Below are positions 34,394 to 43,083 of a stretch of 47,872 nucleotides of DNA, in pieces. This DNA is from Terriglobia bacterium (lineage in GTDB: Bacteria > Acidobacteriota > Terriglobia > Terriglobales > Acidobacteriaceae), in NCBI GenBank assembly GCA_020073665.1, contig JAIQEU010000022.1, positions 1-47,872 on the forward strand, written 5' to 3'. Position 1 is the stretch's first letter, and every line of letters begins with the position of its first letter. Under the pieces are notes generated by a model. That model was not told where the DNA came from and searched no databases. It worked only from the letters and a program-made list of their open reading frames with translations. The position numbers were made by a program, and so were the translations under genes.

Positions 34394-36009
34394 TAGTATC
34401 GCCAGGCCATTCCCACCCGGAGGGTCTGAGTGTTTTGGATATCGGGTCTGAAAACCGGGAAGTCCGTGTCCAGGTCGTACTCAACAAACATACGGGTGCG
34501 CTGGTCCAATTTCAGGGTGGCGCTTCCGAGCACTCCCTTGTCCTGAGCTTGGTTGATGACGGAAAAACTGTCCTGAAAACCTAGCCAGCGATAGAATCCC
34601 CCCGCCTTGATGCTCATTCTTCCTTCCGCGAAGCTTCGTCCGATTTCGAGGCTCACGTCTCGCACCTTGGTCTCGCCCGCAGTAGAGATGTCATCAAACG
34701 TGACTGGACTGGAAGGGGATGACCGATCAGAGTCTCTCTCGTGATAGTCGAGATCGAGCGTAAGCTTGCGTCCGGGAAACACCTGGGCAGTAGCGCGATA
34801 GTCCCGAAACGACGTATCGAAGGCGCCTTGGTCGGTCGAATCGTTCAGCCTGCGGATCCAGACGCTACCTCCAATCCGAAGCCGGCTGCTGATGACCCGG
34901 CGCGCATCGATCACCACCTGACTGTAAGGAGAAAATACCCCCAGGTTCAAGCGCTGCAAAGGATTGTGCGGATCCAGATCGCGGGCTACTTCGGTGTAGT
35001 CGTAAACGAAATCTTTGTTCGTGATCTTCTGGGCAAAGTCGAGACGCACAGTGGTCTTGCCGTCATCAGGCGTCCAGATTCCGGTGACACTGGCGTCGGT
35101 CGGAGAGCCACCGAACATCCTGAACTCGCCGCTCAACAGCCACTCATTTCCAAACTGTTGGTGATAACTGAAAGCATGACTTCCTTTTACATAGAACAGC
35201 GCATCGTATTCGAAAGTTGCGCGACCTAGCTTGAGGACGAAGTTGCCACCGCCGATGGCCTTTTGCTCCGGGTCCGAGAAATACGTGAATCGCCGTCCAC
35301 CATACAGAGTGTAGGAGAAATTCTGACGGGTCATGTTGAAGGACAGCCCGTCGAAGGCAGCGAGTTCGGCGCCGTAGACGTCCTGCCGCCCCACTCGCAG
35401 TGTGGAACCGGCAAACAGGCCATCGGTTGGCTTGCTGCCGACGTCAACGTATCCCGATAACAGTTGTAATTCCCGGTTCGCATGAAAAGTATTTAAAACG
35501 CCTAGAGCGGGCGAACCCTGGTCAACGGGTGTGAGGTCTTGCTGGTAGCGAAAAGAGAAGTCGGTGTTGATCCGATCCGAGAGCCAGCCCCGCGTCCCCC
35601 AATTCAGAAAGCTATACATCGTATTGGTGCTGGGTTGAAACGCGCCCGGGTAGGGGATGCCGTTGGGATTCGTGATCGAGCCCGGCGGAACGTCGATCAC
35701 GCCCGACAGCGTGGGGTCTCCGGTAAAAGAAGTTTGGGTTCGCCGGTATTCCGTGCAAGTCTCGAAAAAAACGTGATTAAGGAAATCATCGGCGGACCGG
35801 CTCTCGAGGGGAAACTGCGGGACTCTCAAGGCCGGGTCGACCGTGGGCGGCGCAGCCGGATCCTGCAGAACGCTGGCCCAGGCCGCCGCGATGTTTCCAC
35901 CCGGCGCTGGGGCTGCCGAATTCGAGGGTTGCTGGGCGATCGTCGCGACCGGGAACAGCAGGACGCAGGCGCTCATCAGCTGATATGAGATTCTCGAGAA
36001 CCTTCGCAC
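34393..36009 (-). CDS. Outer-membrane beta-barrel, candidate porin of a porin-cytochrome complex
   Basis: A 538-residue exported protein. It starts at GTG 36009 after AGGGGAAG, with a signal peptide (LMSACVLLFPVATIA). From residue about 130 to the end it is a run of alternating amphipathic strands (INTDFSFRYQQDL, LQLLSGYVDVGS, FSYTLYGGRRFTYFS, RIGGSVWIRRLND, KLTLDLDYHERDSD) and it closes with TQTLRVGMAWRY, the aromatic C-terminus of an outer-membrane barrel. It has no close resemblance I can name to MtrB, but its place directly before the 15-heme gene and its size fit an analogous role. A generic porin is the alternative. Confidence 0.8.
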   Translation of the reverse strand: MRRFSRISYQLMSACVLLFPVATIAQQPSNSAAPAPGGNIAAAWASVLQDPAAPPTVDPALRVPQFPLESRSADDFLNHVFFETCTEYRRTQTSFTGDPTLSGVIDVPPGSITNPNGIPYPGAFQPSTNTMYSFLNWGTRGWLSDRINTDFSFRYQQDLTPVDQGSPALGVLNTFHANRELQLLSGYVDVGSKPTDGLFAGSTLRVGRQDVYGAELAAFDGLSFNMTRQNFSYTLYGGRRFTYFSDPEQKAIGGGNFVLKLGRATFEYDALFYVKGSHAFSYHQQFGNEWLLSGEFRMFGGSPTDASVTGIWTPDDGKTTVRLDFAQKITNKDFVYDYTEVARDLDPHNPLQRLNLGVFSPYSQVVIDARRVISSRLRIGGSVWIRRLNDSTDQGAFDTSFRDYRATAQVFPGRKLTLDLDYHERDSDRSSPSSPVTFDDISTAGETKVRDVSLEIGRSFAEGRMSIKAGGFYRWLGFQDSFSVINQAQDKGVLGSATLKLDQRTRMFVEYDLDTDFPVFRPDIQNTQTLRVGMAWRY

Positions 36010-36048
36010 GCTTCCCCTGTGTTCGCCCTGTCTGGAACTTTGAAACGC

Positions 36049-36870
36049 CTAGTGGGCCCGGGCCGACAACGTCTTGATCAGAGTATTTGCCAACGTAATC
36101 CGCCAAGGATAGACATCACTGTGCCACTGCGTGGCCAGCAGATAGAGCTGCAATTCGCTCACGGCGTTGCTGGGTTGTCCTAGCGCCTGATAAATCTGGG
36201 ACAGCGCCCAGTGCACGTGCGCATTGTTGGCTTGGTCGCCGGTAAGGGAGATCGTCAGCGGCGTGACTGGCGATAGGGCCAGCTCAGCTTGATACGCCTG
36301 GATTGCGTTGGTATAAGCCTGCTGCTGCGCCGTCGGATCCGTGGTCTGCTGGGCCTCGACCACATAGGTTTCACCGATCAGGCTGTTGATGCCGAGCTTG
36401 AGCGGATCGATCTTCACGACTTCCTGAAACAACGAAATAGCCTGCGCGGGATTTGTCTGCTGCAACAGGTAGCCCAGCCGCAGTCGCAGCGTGAAGATGC
36501 ATGGCGCGGGGTTAAGCGTGCTGGGCAGGACACCATTCACCAGGCTCGCGGAGGTAACAATCTGGCAGGTGTTGTTTTGCAGGCTGTTCATCGATAACGC
36601 CGTCTGGTAATCGGCGATCGCGTTGGTCGTGTCACCCAAGTCGTCCTGGTGGTGGATGCCACGCTGCAAGTAGTCCCAGGCGTTGGAGAGCTGGGTAATC
36701 TTGAGCAAATTCCAATCAATCCTGCCCTCGAAGTAAAACGGGTTGGGAAGCAGGTAGTAGGGATTGGTAGTTTGAAACTGGCCTGGCGTGTACACGCCGC
36801 CGGTCTGCTGGGCGAAAGCCACACCCAGGAGCAGCCAAGACGAAATCAACAGTCGCAGTTTTGAGCTCAT
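36049..36870 (-). CDS. Exported TPR-like protein of the cytochrome cluster
   Basis: A 273-residue exported protein. GAGG lies before ATG 36870, and a signal peptide follows (LLISSWLLLGVAFAQ). The rest is helical with TPR-like repeats (NAIADYQTALSMN, RLGYLLQQTNPAQAISLFQE, AIQAYQAELALSPV, HWALSQIYQALGQPSNAVSE). Such proteins often scaffold complexes in the periplasm. It lies 8 bp from the pentaheme gene and 39 bp before the barrel gene, so it is probably an assembly or structural partner of the conduit; this is inference. Two cysteines in NTCQIV and APCIFT may form a disulfide. Confidence 0.78.
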   Translation of the reverse strand: MSSKLRLLISSWLLLGVAFAQQTGGVYTPGQFQTTNPYYLLPNPFYFEGRIDWNLLKITQLSNAWDYLQRGIHHQDDLGDTTNAIADYQTALSMNSLQNNTCQIVTSASLVNGVLPSTLNPAPCIFTLRLRLGYLLQQTNPAQAISLFQEVVKIDPLKLGINSLIGETYVVEAQQTTDPTAQQQAYTNAIQAYQAELALSPVTPLTISLTGDQANNAHVHWALSQIYQALGQPSNAVSELQLYLLATQWHSDVYPWRITLANTLIKTLSARAH

Positions 36871-36877
36871 AAAGTCC

Positions 36878-39055
36878 TCACGGGATCACGTTGACAGTGG
36901 TGTCGGCTGAAGTGATGCTTTGGATATTTTTCAACAGGGTATCAATGGCCTGCTCGGTCACTAGCCCGAGATCGTTTCCCGACGGACCGGCAGCCCCGGT
37001 GGTCTGTGCCAGATAGCGCAAGAACAGCGGCGGGAAATGTTCGAAATTCACTTGCGCGTGGACCTGGAGCGGCCCCTTCAAAGTGACGCCCAGTGCCGCC
37101 AGTTCAGCTGCGGTCGGCAATTGAATCTCGTAGGCGAAGGTCCGCGGCTGCAGGGGCTGCAGAGAACGGAAGTTATCCACTGAGTTCGCCAAGGCGGCGT
37201 TGAACGTTTCTTCGAAGTGTGCCGTCTGTGCCTTGATGGGGTTGCCCTGCGCGTCCAGACGCCCGACCACGTCGGTCGTGCACGGAGGATTGGTGGGAGA
37301 TGTCGGGCACGGCAGGTAGATGTGGGTCAACTCGTTCCGGAACAGCACTAGTCCCTCGGGCTTCCCAGCGAACACGCGCTGTTCGGGTCCGTCGTCCGGC
37401 CCAAGTTCAAAGACGATGTTGTTGCCGCCGTTCGTGCCCGTACCGGGGGTGTAGTTGCCGCCCGCATAGTGACCTGGATCCACCACTGCATGCAGGTGCT
37501 CGATATCTTCGTCATCCAGGTTGCCATCGGGCGCCGCTTCTCCAGTGTTCGGGTGCGGTTTGTCCACAACGTAGCCCGATTGATAGATAAGGAACCCGTT
37601 GGCGTCCGTCACTGACAACTGAACGTAAGCAGTGCGCTCCTGAGAGAAACCAGCGGGTAAGCGATGCCCAGTCAGAGAGACCGCTTCCAATCGGACCATG
37701 AAAGACTGACCTAATTGAACGGTCGAGTCGGTGCTGGCCAGGCTGACGCGCGCTGCGGCCTTCATCAGATCGGCGCGCCGTGTGGCCAGTGCCACCGGAA
37801 GACCATGTGTGTCCGTGGCATTGGCGTACGGATCCGGGTAGGTGCTTCCCAGCCGTTCTTTCAGTTCGGCGGCCGGGAGCAGCGGAACGTCAACTCCGGT
37901 AAAGAAGTGCGTGACCACCTGTCGTTTCTGCAACGGGAAATTCTGATCGGTGGAAACGCCCGGGACCGCCGCGTAATCCGTGGGGAAAACACCCGGAGTC
38001 GGGCTGGAGATGGACAGATTCCCGACCTGGTAACTCGAATTACCTGCATAGGGAAACAGGGACATGTGGCAATCCTGGCACCGCACTACTTTGCCGAAAG
38101 GATTGTTGGTGCTGTTGTACGCACCGATCTGCCACTCGGTACTCAGGTTCTCGAGACGGAACACCTTTACGTTCGAGCCTCCCGGGTTGATGTTCTGTTC
38201 CGCCGAGGTAAGGTTGTTGATGGGCAGCCGGACGTCGTGGCAGGTATTGCAGAAAGCGCCAGCGCGCAGGAACGCGATCTTGTTGGTATCGTTGCTGGCA
38301 ACGTGGAAATTGTTCTTGACTCCAACCGGAAACAGGAAGGGGCCGACCTTCTCCTTGGACTGGTTCAAGAACAAACTGGTGTTGCCGAAGCCGTCGTGCT
38401 GGAAGCTGCGATCCAGGTTGGGCCCGTTCTGGTCGTGACAGAAATCACAAGTGATGCCCGCGGCACCGAGTGAGGGCTGGGCACCCGCTGGGGGAGCGCC
38501 TCCTGGCGCAGGTGGAAGCATTTGGTTGCCACTGCTGTCGACCATCGCGTAGTCACGCAGCGGCCTGAAGATACTCGGGTCGAACATCGTTCCCAACCCA
38601 GCGAGCGCGGGAACCTCCCGGGTGTGGGGATTTTCACCCGTCATCTCTATGTTCGCGTTGTGGCAGGTGACGCAGAAGCCGGCTTGGACTTGTCGGGTCT
38701 CGGTCAGCACGGGTGAGCTGAACATGTTGGTGTTCAGATTGCTGCCGTCGGGAAGCACGACATTGCTGTCCGAATAGACTGGCCGCAGCAAGCCGCCATT
38801 GATCAAGTTTCCAGCTGCTTCGAGTCCATTGAACAGTGGACTCACGTTGCGATAACCCGCCTTTACCGCTTGGCGCAGTTCATCGAATTGGCGCTGATGG
38901 CAGGGCAGGCAATTTTCCGGCCGCTGGAATGCTTGCGGCTGGAACTGCACGGGGTTGGTTACGCCAGAGACCGGCGTTGCCCCTCCGCCACAACCCACCT
39001 CCAGAACGCAGCAACCCGCCAGGAACAAAATCGCGATGTAGGATCGAATCGTCAT
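36878..39055 (-). CDS. Pentaheme c-type cytochrome lipoprotein
   Basis: A 725-residue exported protein. The N-terminus has a lipobox (FLAGC, with a second candidate LEVGC), so it is probably lipid-anchored and perhaps at the outer surface. Five CxxCH motifs are present: CLPCH, CVTCH, CDFCH, CNTCH and CQDCH, all in the first half. The second half is beta-rich (TGHRLPAGFSQERTAYVQLS, VTDANGFLIYQSGYV), similar to extracellular cytochromes of metal reducers. It could be the terminal reductase facing outside or an oxidase-side acceptor. Low heme density and the large beta part separate it from the 15-heme wire. Confidence 0.88.
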   Translation of the reverse strand: MTIRSYIAILFLAGCCVLEVGCGGGATPVSGVTNPVQFQPQAFQRPENCLPCHQRQFDELRQAVKAGYRNVSPLFNGLEAAGNLINGGLLRPVYSDSNVVLPDGSNLNTNMFSSPVLTETRQVQAGFCVTCHNANIEMTGENPHTREVPALAGLGTMFDPSIFRPLRDYAMVDSSGNQMLPPAPGGAPPAGAQPSLGAAGITCDFCHDQNGPNLDRSFQHDGFGNTSLFLNQSKEKVGPFLFPVGVKNNFHVASNDTNKIAFLRAGAFCNTCHDVRLPINNLTSAEQNINPGGSNVKVFRLENLSTEWQIGAYNSTNNPFGKVVRCQDCHMSLFPYAGNSSYQVGNLSISSPTPGVFPTDYAAVPGVSTDQNFPLQKRQVVTHFFTGVDVPLLPAAELKERLGSTYPDPYANATDTHGLPVALATRRADLMKAAARVSLASTDSTVQLGQSFMVRLEAVSLTGHRLPAGFSQERTAYVQLSVTDANGFLIYQSGYVVDKPHPNTGEAAPDGNLDDEDIEHLHAVVDPGHYAGGNYTPGTGTNGGNNIVFELGPDDGPEQRVFAGKPEGLVLFRNELTHIYLPCPTSPTNPPCTTDVVGRLDAQGNPIKAQTAHFEETFNAALANSVDNFRSLQPLQPRTFAYEIQLPTAAELAALGVTLKGPLQVHAQVNFEHFPPLFLRYLAQTTGAAGPSGNDLGLVTEQAIDTLLKNIQSITSADTTVNVIP

Positions 39056-39225
39056 GGTGATCCGCCTTGTTCAACCGAGTAATCGGCGAGTTTCGTGCCC
39101 CACGCACGAACCGTGTTTCAGTTCTGGCCCCACAGCTTGTTAAGCACGACTTGAATGGCGACCTAACCCGGGGAGACGCCCGCGAGTCGCCAAGACCCAG
39201 ATACAAAACACTTTCCAGCCTAGCG

Positions 39226-39564
39226 TTACGGCTTCTTCAAAGTACGAACGAACTGGATCACGTTGTCCTTGTCCGCATCAGTCACGTTCTTGGGCGGCTT
39301 CATCTTGCCCGTCCCTTCAGTGATGATTTTTCTCAGCTCAGCATCGGTCTTTTTCTGGACTTCCTCCGACCAGAGCGGCTTCTGTTCGGCCTTCAGTTTC
39401 TTGGCCACATCAGGATTGCCCTCTCCGTAATCGCCGTGGCATATCCTGCACTTCTTCTCGAACACAATTTTGCCCGCCGAAACATCTCCCGCAGGGGGTT
39501 GCGCCCAGCCGACACCTATCCCCAAGCCGATCACAGCTAGCATTCCCGCGACTCGTCTTACCAT
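39226..39564 (-). CDS. Monoheme class I cytochrome c
   Basis: A 112-residue periplasmic electron carrier. GGAGA precedes ATG 39564; a signal peptide follows (VAGMLAVIGLGIGVGWAQ). The heme motif is CRICH near residue 35-40, and the axial Met is in GTGKMKPPKNVTDADK. This is the usual class I fold with a C-terminal helix (NVIQFVRTLKK). It probably shuttles electrons between the inner-membrane tetraheme protein and the outer-membrane components. Confidence 0.92.
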   Translation of the reverse strand: MVRRVAGMLAVIGLGIGVGWAQPPAGDVSAGKIVFEKKCRICHGDYGEGNPDVAKKLKAEQKPLWSEEVQKKTDAELRKIITEGTGKMKPPKNVTDADKDNVIQFVRTLKKP

Positions 39565-39615
39565 TTCTCATGGTCTCCAAATCTCTAAGAAACATTGCCG
39601 GGCATACTTCCGGGT

Positions 39616-40218
39616 TCATTTACTTATCCTCTTGCTGTCAATGATGTCGTCCTTGCGGGCTGGCATCACAATGATCATGGTGAGAAAACTTCGTTTACGA
39701 ATGACTCCCACACGGGTCTGAGTGGCAGCGCGAACGGTAGCGCTTCTGGGCCCCGACCGAATCAATGCATTCTCGCCGAAATAGTCCCCCTCTGAGAACT
39801 TGGCGATAACGCTTTCCGCTCCGTTCTCCTGGTGGATCATCTCCACTTCGCCGCTTTGGATGAAGTAAGCACAGTCTCCTAATTCCCCCTGTCGGAAAAT
39901 GATCTGGCCCGGACCGTAAAGTTCGAAAACAGAAACCCCATGGCGTTTGCGAAATTTGTAAATCGCGACTCCAATGAGGGTCAGTGCGGAAATAGCCACT
40001 AAGACGGGCGCCAAGAGGGAAAACAAGACCAGAGTTCCAGCGGTAGTCTTGACCAGGAACGCGATGCCCGCCGCGTAAGCCAACAGTGCCAGCACCTGCG
40101 CGCCCACCAGCAACCATCGCGCCGTCTGGGGTTCGGCCTTCGACGGTATGGCCACATCCTTGGCCATACCGGCCACGGACGCTTCACACGCAGACGACAT
40201 GATCAGGTTCGTGCTCAT
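39616..40218 (-). CDS. Membrane protein with cyclic-nucleotide-binding domain
   Basis: A 200-residue protein with two membrane segments (LLVGAQVLALLAYAAGIAFL and LVLFSLLAPVLVAISALTLI) and a Crp-type cyclic-nucleotide-binding domain from residue about 95 to 185 (GQIIFRQGELGDCAYFIQSG). The phosphate-binding cassette FGENALIRSGPRSATVRA keeps the conserved Glu and Arg, so nucleotide binding is plausible. There is no DNA-binding domain or channel pore. Its ATG overlaps the stop of the tetraheme gene (ATGA), showing translational coupling. It may sense cAMP or cGMP and adjust the electron-transfer complex; this is inference. Confidence 0.85.
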   Translation of the reverse strand: MSTNLIMSSACEASVAGMAKDVAIPSKAEPQTARWLLVGAQVLALLAYAAGIAFLVKTTAGTLVLFSLLAPVLVAISALTLIGVAIYKFRKRHGVSVFELYGPGQIIFRQGELGDCAYFIQSGEVEMIHQENGAESVIAKFSEGDYFGENALIRSGPRSATVRAATQTRVGVIRKRSFLTMIIVMPARKDDIIDSKRISK

Positions 40219-41021
40219 TGCTTCATCCCCACGTTGTGCGGCGGATTGTCGTCGTCATGGCATTGGCTGCAACTAACCTCATCCGCGAACATGGCATCCC
40301 TGTCATGCGTATGAGAAGCCAGGAATTTTGCCGATGCTCCGTGGCATTTCAGACAGTCATTGTTGGAATAAGGGTGGCGCATTTTCAGGGGAACGCTGAA
40401 GGTGTGGGTGTAGTACTTGAAGACGTCGACGATGCCCTCTGCCTTCGCCTGTAGCGTTCCAAACATCCCGTACGAGGTGTGGCAGGAGTAGCACTGATCG
40501 TCGGCAATATAGCGGTTGGCGTAATGTATGGCCGCAAGGCTCTGGCTCTTGGGGTCCTTCATATCGTCCACATATGGCTTCATTGCAAGGTGGCAGGAAC
40601 TGCACAACGCCACCCGCTGAGACCGCTCAAACACCAGCACTCCGCCCGCACTTGAAACGACGATCGGAAGAATGCCAGCGCCCAAGACCAAGACTCCCCA
40701 CGATACCGGCCCCGCGGTCTTGCCGCGGTAGCGGATCAGACTGTAAAGCAGCGACACCATCCCAATGACGATGAGACCAGCCAGAACGCGCGACCCATAG
40801 TGCTCCACCGGGTCGTACTTCGATACGTCGTGCTGGGCCCGAGTCACCGCCGGAAGCCAAGCGAAACCCCGCAACACCTGCATGCCGAATCTGCCAAGTT
40901 CCAAGTCCTGCCAGGTGCGGCCGAGCCGAGCTAAGGCCCCTCGGGCTTGCGGATTTTCAGAGTGGGTCTGCTTTGGAGACACGCCCGCGGATGGCGCGTT
41001 GCGGGGGGTCCTTAACAACAT
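40215..41021 (-). CDS. Inner-membrane tetraheme cytochrome (NapC/NirT-like role)
   Basis: A 268-residue protein. GAGGAG precedes ATG 41021; the frame upstream to 41075 is not needed. After about 75 soluble residues there are two membrane helices (about 77-98 and 106-130). The periplasmic part has four CxxCH motifs at residues 140 (CSSCH), 177 (CYSCH), 223 (CLKCH) and 251 (CSQCH), with nearby histidines for bis-His ligation. This fits a quinol-oxidising or quinone-reducing entry point like NapC/NirT/CymA, although the two-helix anchor and long cytoplasmic leader are unusual. It is the first gene of the cluster. Confidence 0.87.
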   Translation of the reverse strand: MLLRTPRNAPSAGVSPKQTHSENPQARGALARLGRTWQDLELGRFGMQVLRGFAWLPAVTRAQHDVSKYDPVEHYGSRVLAGLIVIGMVSLLYSLIRYRGKTAGPVSWGVLVLGAGILPIVVSSAGGVLVFERSQRVALCSSCHLAMKPYVDDMKDPKSQSLAAIHYANRYIADDQCYSCHTSYGMFGTLQAKAEGIVDVFKYYTHTFSVPLKMRHPYSNNDCLKCHGASAKFLASHTHDRDAMFADEVSCSQCHDDDNPPHNVGMKQ

Positions 41022-41784
41022 TTGCGCTGCTCCTCTATGGGGGGAGTGACCACACCAAGCTGTGCGGGTAGGCATGCACCTGTCGGGCCACCCGAGGTTG
41101 TGGATATTTACAACGTGGCGAATGCCGCTAGGTTGATTGGAAACTACAGGTTAGGACCATTCCAGGAAACAGTTTGGTTGGCTTGAAGAGAGTGGGACGC
41201 CCCGCACCCACGCACACAAATGCGACCATTGCGCAAATAATTGCTCAACCGGCACACGTATATCGCTGACAAGAAGTGAGATTCGCGAGTCATGGGAAGG
41301 TTACATTGCTGCTTCGATTTTCTGAGAAGAAAGATGAGGATCGTGCAACGATATACCGCCCCTTCATCCAGACATCTGTCGTTCTTTCCCGCAGTTGAGC
41401 GCATTTAGGGTAACCATCGTGGAGTGGAAGCAAATTCTTGAGGCTTTTATGGCGTCGGTCTGGCGCCTTACTTGTGCAGGCTCCCACAGATGAATCCCGC
41501 CGAGGCGGCAGCCTGAAAGGTCGAACCCATCGAGGCGGGGCGAGTATTCTGAAGGCAGTCCCTCGTCCGGTTTGGCAATCCGCCGAAGTGGACGAGAAGG
41601 CAAACGCTCGCATCTCGAACTATTCCTCTATATTTAAAGATGACTCGGGCGTAGGCAAGGGCGCCGGGATTCGGGTTGGCCAGCGTGCACGGTCCCTCAC
41701 ACTCGTTAAACCGCTACCACGCACAGTCCAATAAGCGATTGACTCTTATGGTTTTACACGGCACTAATACGGGACGGGTTGAGA
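41022..41784. other. Intergenic region upstream of the cytochrome cluster
   Basis: No protein-like frame is seen in these 763 bases. Near the cluster's start there is an inverted repeat GTTGT-N8-ACAAC (41097-41114), which could be an operator for the cytochrome operon, but no clear -35/-10 pair accompanies it. The right boundary is the tRNA-Arg fragment. Confidence 0.4.
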
Positions 41785-41834
41785 TGGTAGGCGCGGCAGG
41801 AATCGAACCTGCAACCCCCGGATTAGAAATCCGG
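41785..41834 (-). tRNA. tRNA-Arg(TCT), 3' half only
   Basis: Read on the minus strand, it begins with anticodon stem CCGGA, loop TTTCTAA (anticodon TCT), stem TCCGG, a variable loop, then T-arm GCAGG-TTCGATT-CCTGC, acceptor strand CGCGCCT, A and encoded CCA. No D-arm and no matching AGGCGCG acceptor strand lie to its right, so it is not a functional gene. A break at the anticodon stem is typical of the duplicated 3' end left by tyrosine-integrase insertion in a tRNA gene. Confidence 0.8.
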
Positions 41835-42077
41835 CCCAATTTTTTGCAAGTCCCACAACTCGTTGCGCTTGCAGCCGGATGCGATCTTGAGGATGTGGCA
41901 TTCGGTGCCGTCCGATGCCCTCGTGTTTCCTCCGGTTGGGCAGAGTTTGGGCAGAGAACCTGCTGCCTGTTTTCCGCCTCTTTTCAGGCTGGGCTCAAGT
42001 GCAAATCGAGGCTGGGCTCACGCCAGCATCTTCTCCAACTTCGCTATCAGTGGGCGCAAAGACTAAAATTCAAATTT

Positions 42078-42776
42078 GTGTGTGGCCGATACCGACTCTC
42101 GCGCCGTAAGGAATTTCTGGCAGAACACTTCGGTGCTGACTTTGCCGACCTGGACTGGGAGCCGCGCTACAACATAGCGCCAACGCAGCCGGTGCCGGTT
42201 GTACGGCGCGACGACCGTGGCATGACCTTCAATGTGTCCCTGATGCGCTGGGGGCTCATACCATCCTGGGCAGGCGACACCAGTGCTCCGATGATCAACG
42301 CTCGGTGCGAGACTGCGGCCAGCAAGCCTTCCTTCCGTGAGCCGCTCCAGCGGCGGCGCTGCCTGATTCCTGCGGATGGGTTCTATGAGTGGCAACGCGC
42401 TGCAAAGGTGAAGCAGCCGTTCTGCTTTGAGGTTGGGGAAGGCGCAATCTTTGCATTCGCTGGTCTGTGGGATCGATGGCGGGACCCTAATGGCCAGGTG
42501 ATCGAATCATGCACAATCCTCACTACGACGCCGAACGAGTTGCTGGCCGACGTGCATGACAGGATGCCGGTCATCCTCGCTGCCGACAGCTATGATCGCT
42601 GGCTCGATCCCACCATGCAGGATGCAGCGAGCGCTGTGGGCCTACTCAAGCCGTTCGACTCGAACCTGATGAGGCGCTACCCGGTCAGCACGCGGGTCAA
42701 TCTAACGGCGAATGATGGGCCCGAGTGCTCTGCACGGATCGACTTACCAGCAGTAAATGCAACTCTCTTCGACTGA
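42078..42776 (+). CDS. SRAP-domain protein (YedK/HMCES family)
   Basis: A 232-residue protein that forms a covalent thiazolidine link to abasic sites in single-stranded DNA and so protects them. Mature activity needs a cysteine right after the start: GTG 42078 gives V/M1-Cys2-Gly-Arg-Tyr, so this is the start. The longer frame to 41676 only translates the tRNA fragment. Other active residues are Asn32 (RYNIAPTQ), Glu103 (DGFYEW) and His159 (DVHDRMPVIL). RWGLIPSW and INARCET are intact. It is the first gene to the right of the tRNA scar, and SRAP genes are often carried on mobile elements. No Shine-Dalgarno is seen. Confidence 0.92.
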   Translation: MCGRYRLSRRKEFLAEHFGADFADLDWEPRYNIAPTQPVPVVRRDDRGMTFNVSLMRWGLIPSWAGDTSAPMINARCETAASKPSFREPLQRRRCLIPADGFYEWQRAAKVKQPFCFEVGEGAIFAFAGLWDRWRDPNGQVIESCTILTTTPNELLADVHDRMPVILAADSYDRWLDPTMQDAASAVGLLKPFDSNLMRRYPVSTRVNLTANDGPECSARIDLPAVNATLFD

Positions 42777-42786
42777 ACTCCGACGG

Positions 42787-43000
42787 TCAGCCATTGTAAT
42801 GCCGAATCGCCACCGTGGCAGCGGCACCATAGAAGTTGCCCGCTGCGTCGCGGATCAAATCTCCAAAGGGATCGTTCCCATCGTGTACTGGTGAAGCTAT
42901 ACAGCACGGTGTGCTTTTCCGTCGAGTCTAGCCTGAACACTGTTCCGGAGTTGGAGTTGCCGCCGTCAGTAGCAGTGCCGTAAAAGTTCCCGGCCGCCCA
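42787..43000 (-). pseudogene. Frameshifted remnant of a 'GTVFRLDS..TVLYSFT' repeat protein
   Basis: On the minus strand one frame reads WAAGNFYGTATDGGNSNS then GTVFRLDSTEKHTVLYSFT, and the next frame continues with GNDPFGDLIRDAAGNFYG up to a stop near 42787. These are consecutive units of the acidobacterial choice-of-anchor repeat family, joined by a frameshift after about 42890. No start exists. A second fragment of the same family is at 15215-15289. Confidence 0.75.
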
Positions 43001-43083
43001 CCGGAGAAGTGTGTTACTATGCCTTCCCCTCGGGTAATCACGGAGTTAGCTTGTAGTTCTGTAGTTAACTTTCGGAGCGTGGC

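Noticed and set aside
41144-41404. 86-residue minus-strand frame upstream of the cytochrome cluster
   Set aside because: No ribosome site, no recognisable fold and no protein-like codon pattern.
41826-42070. Minus-strand open frame running into the tRNA fragment (ending ELWDLQKIGPDF)
   Set aside because: It could be the end of an element gene, but it has no start and no recognisable family, so it is not listed.
41676-42077. N-terminal extension of the SRAP protein
   Set aside because: The first part translates the tRNA-Arg fragment (VGAAGIEPATPGL is a common artefact of tRNA), and the enzyme needs its catalytic cysteine directly after the start, which GTG 42078 provides.
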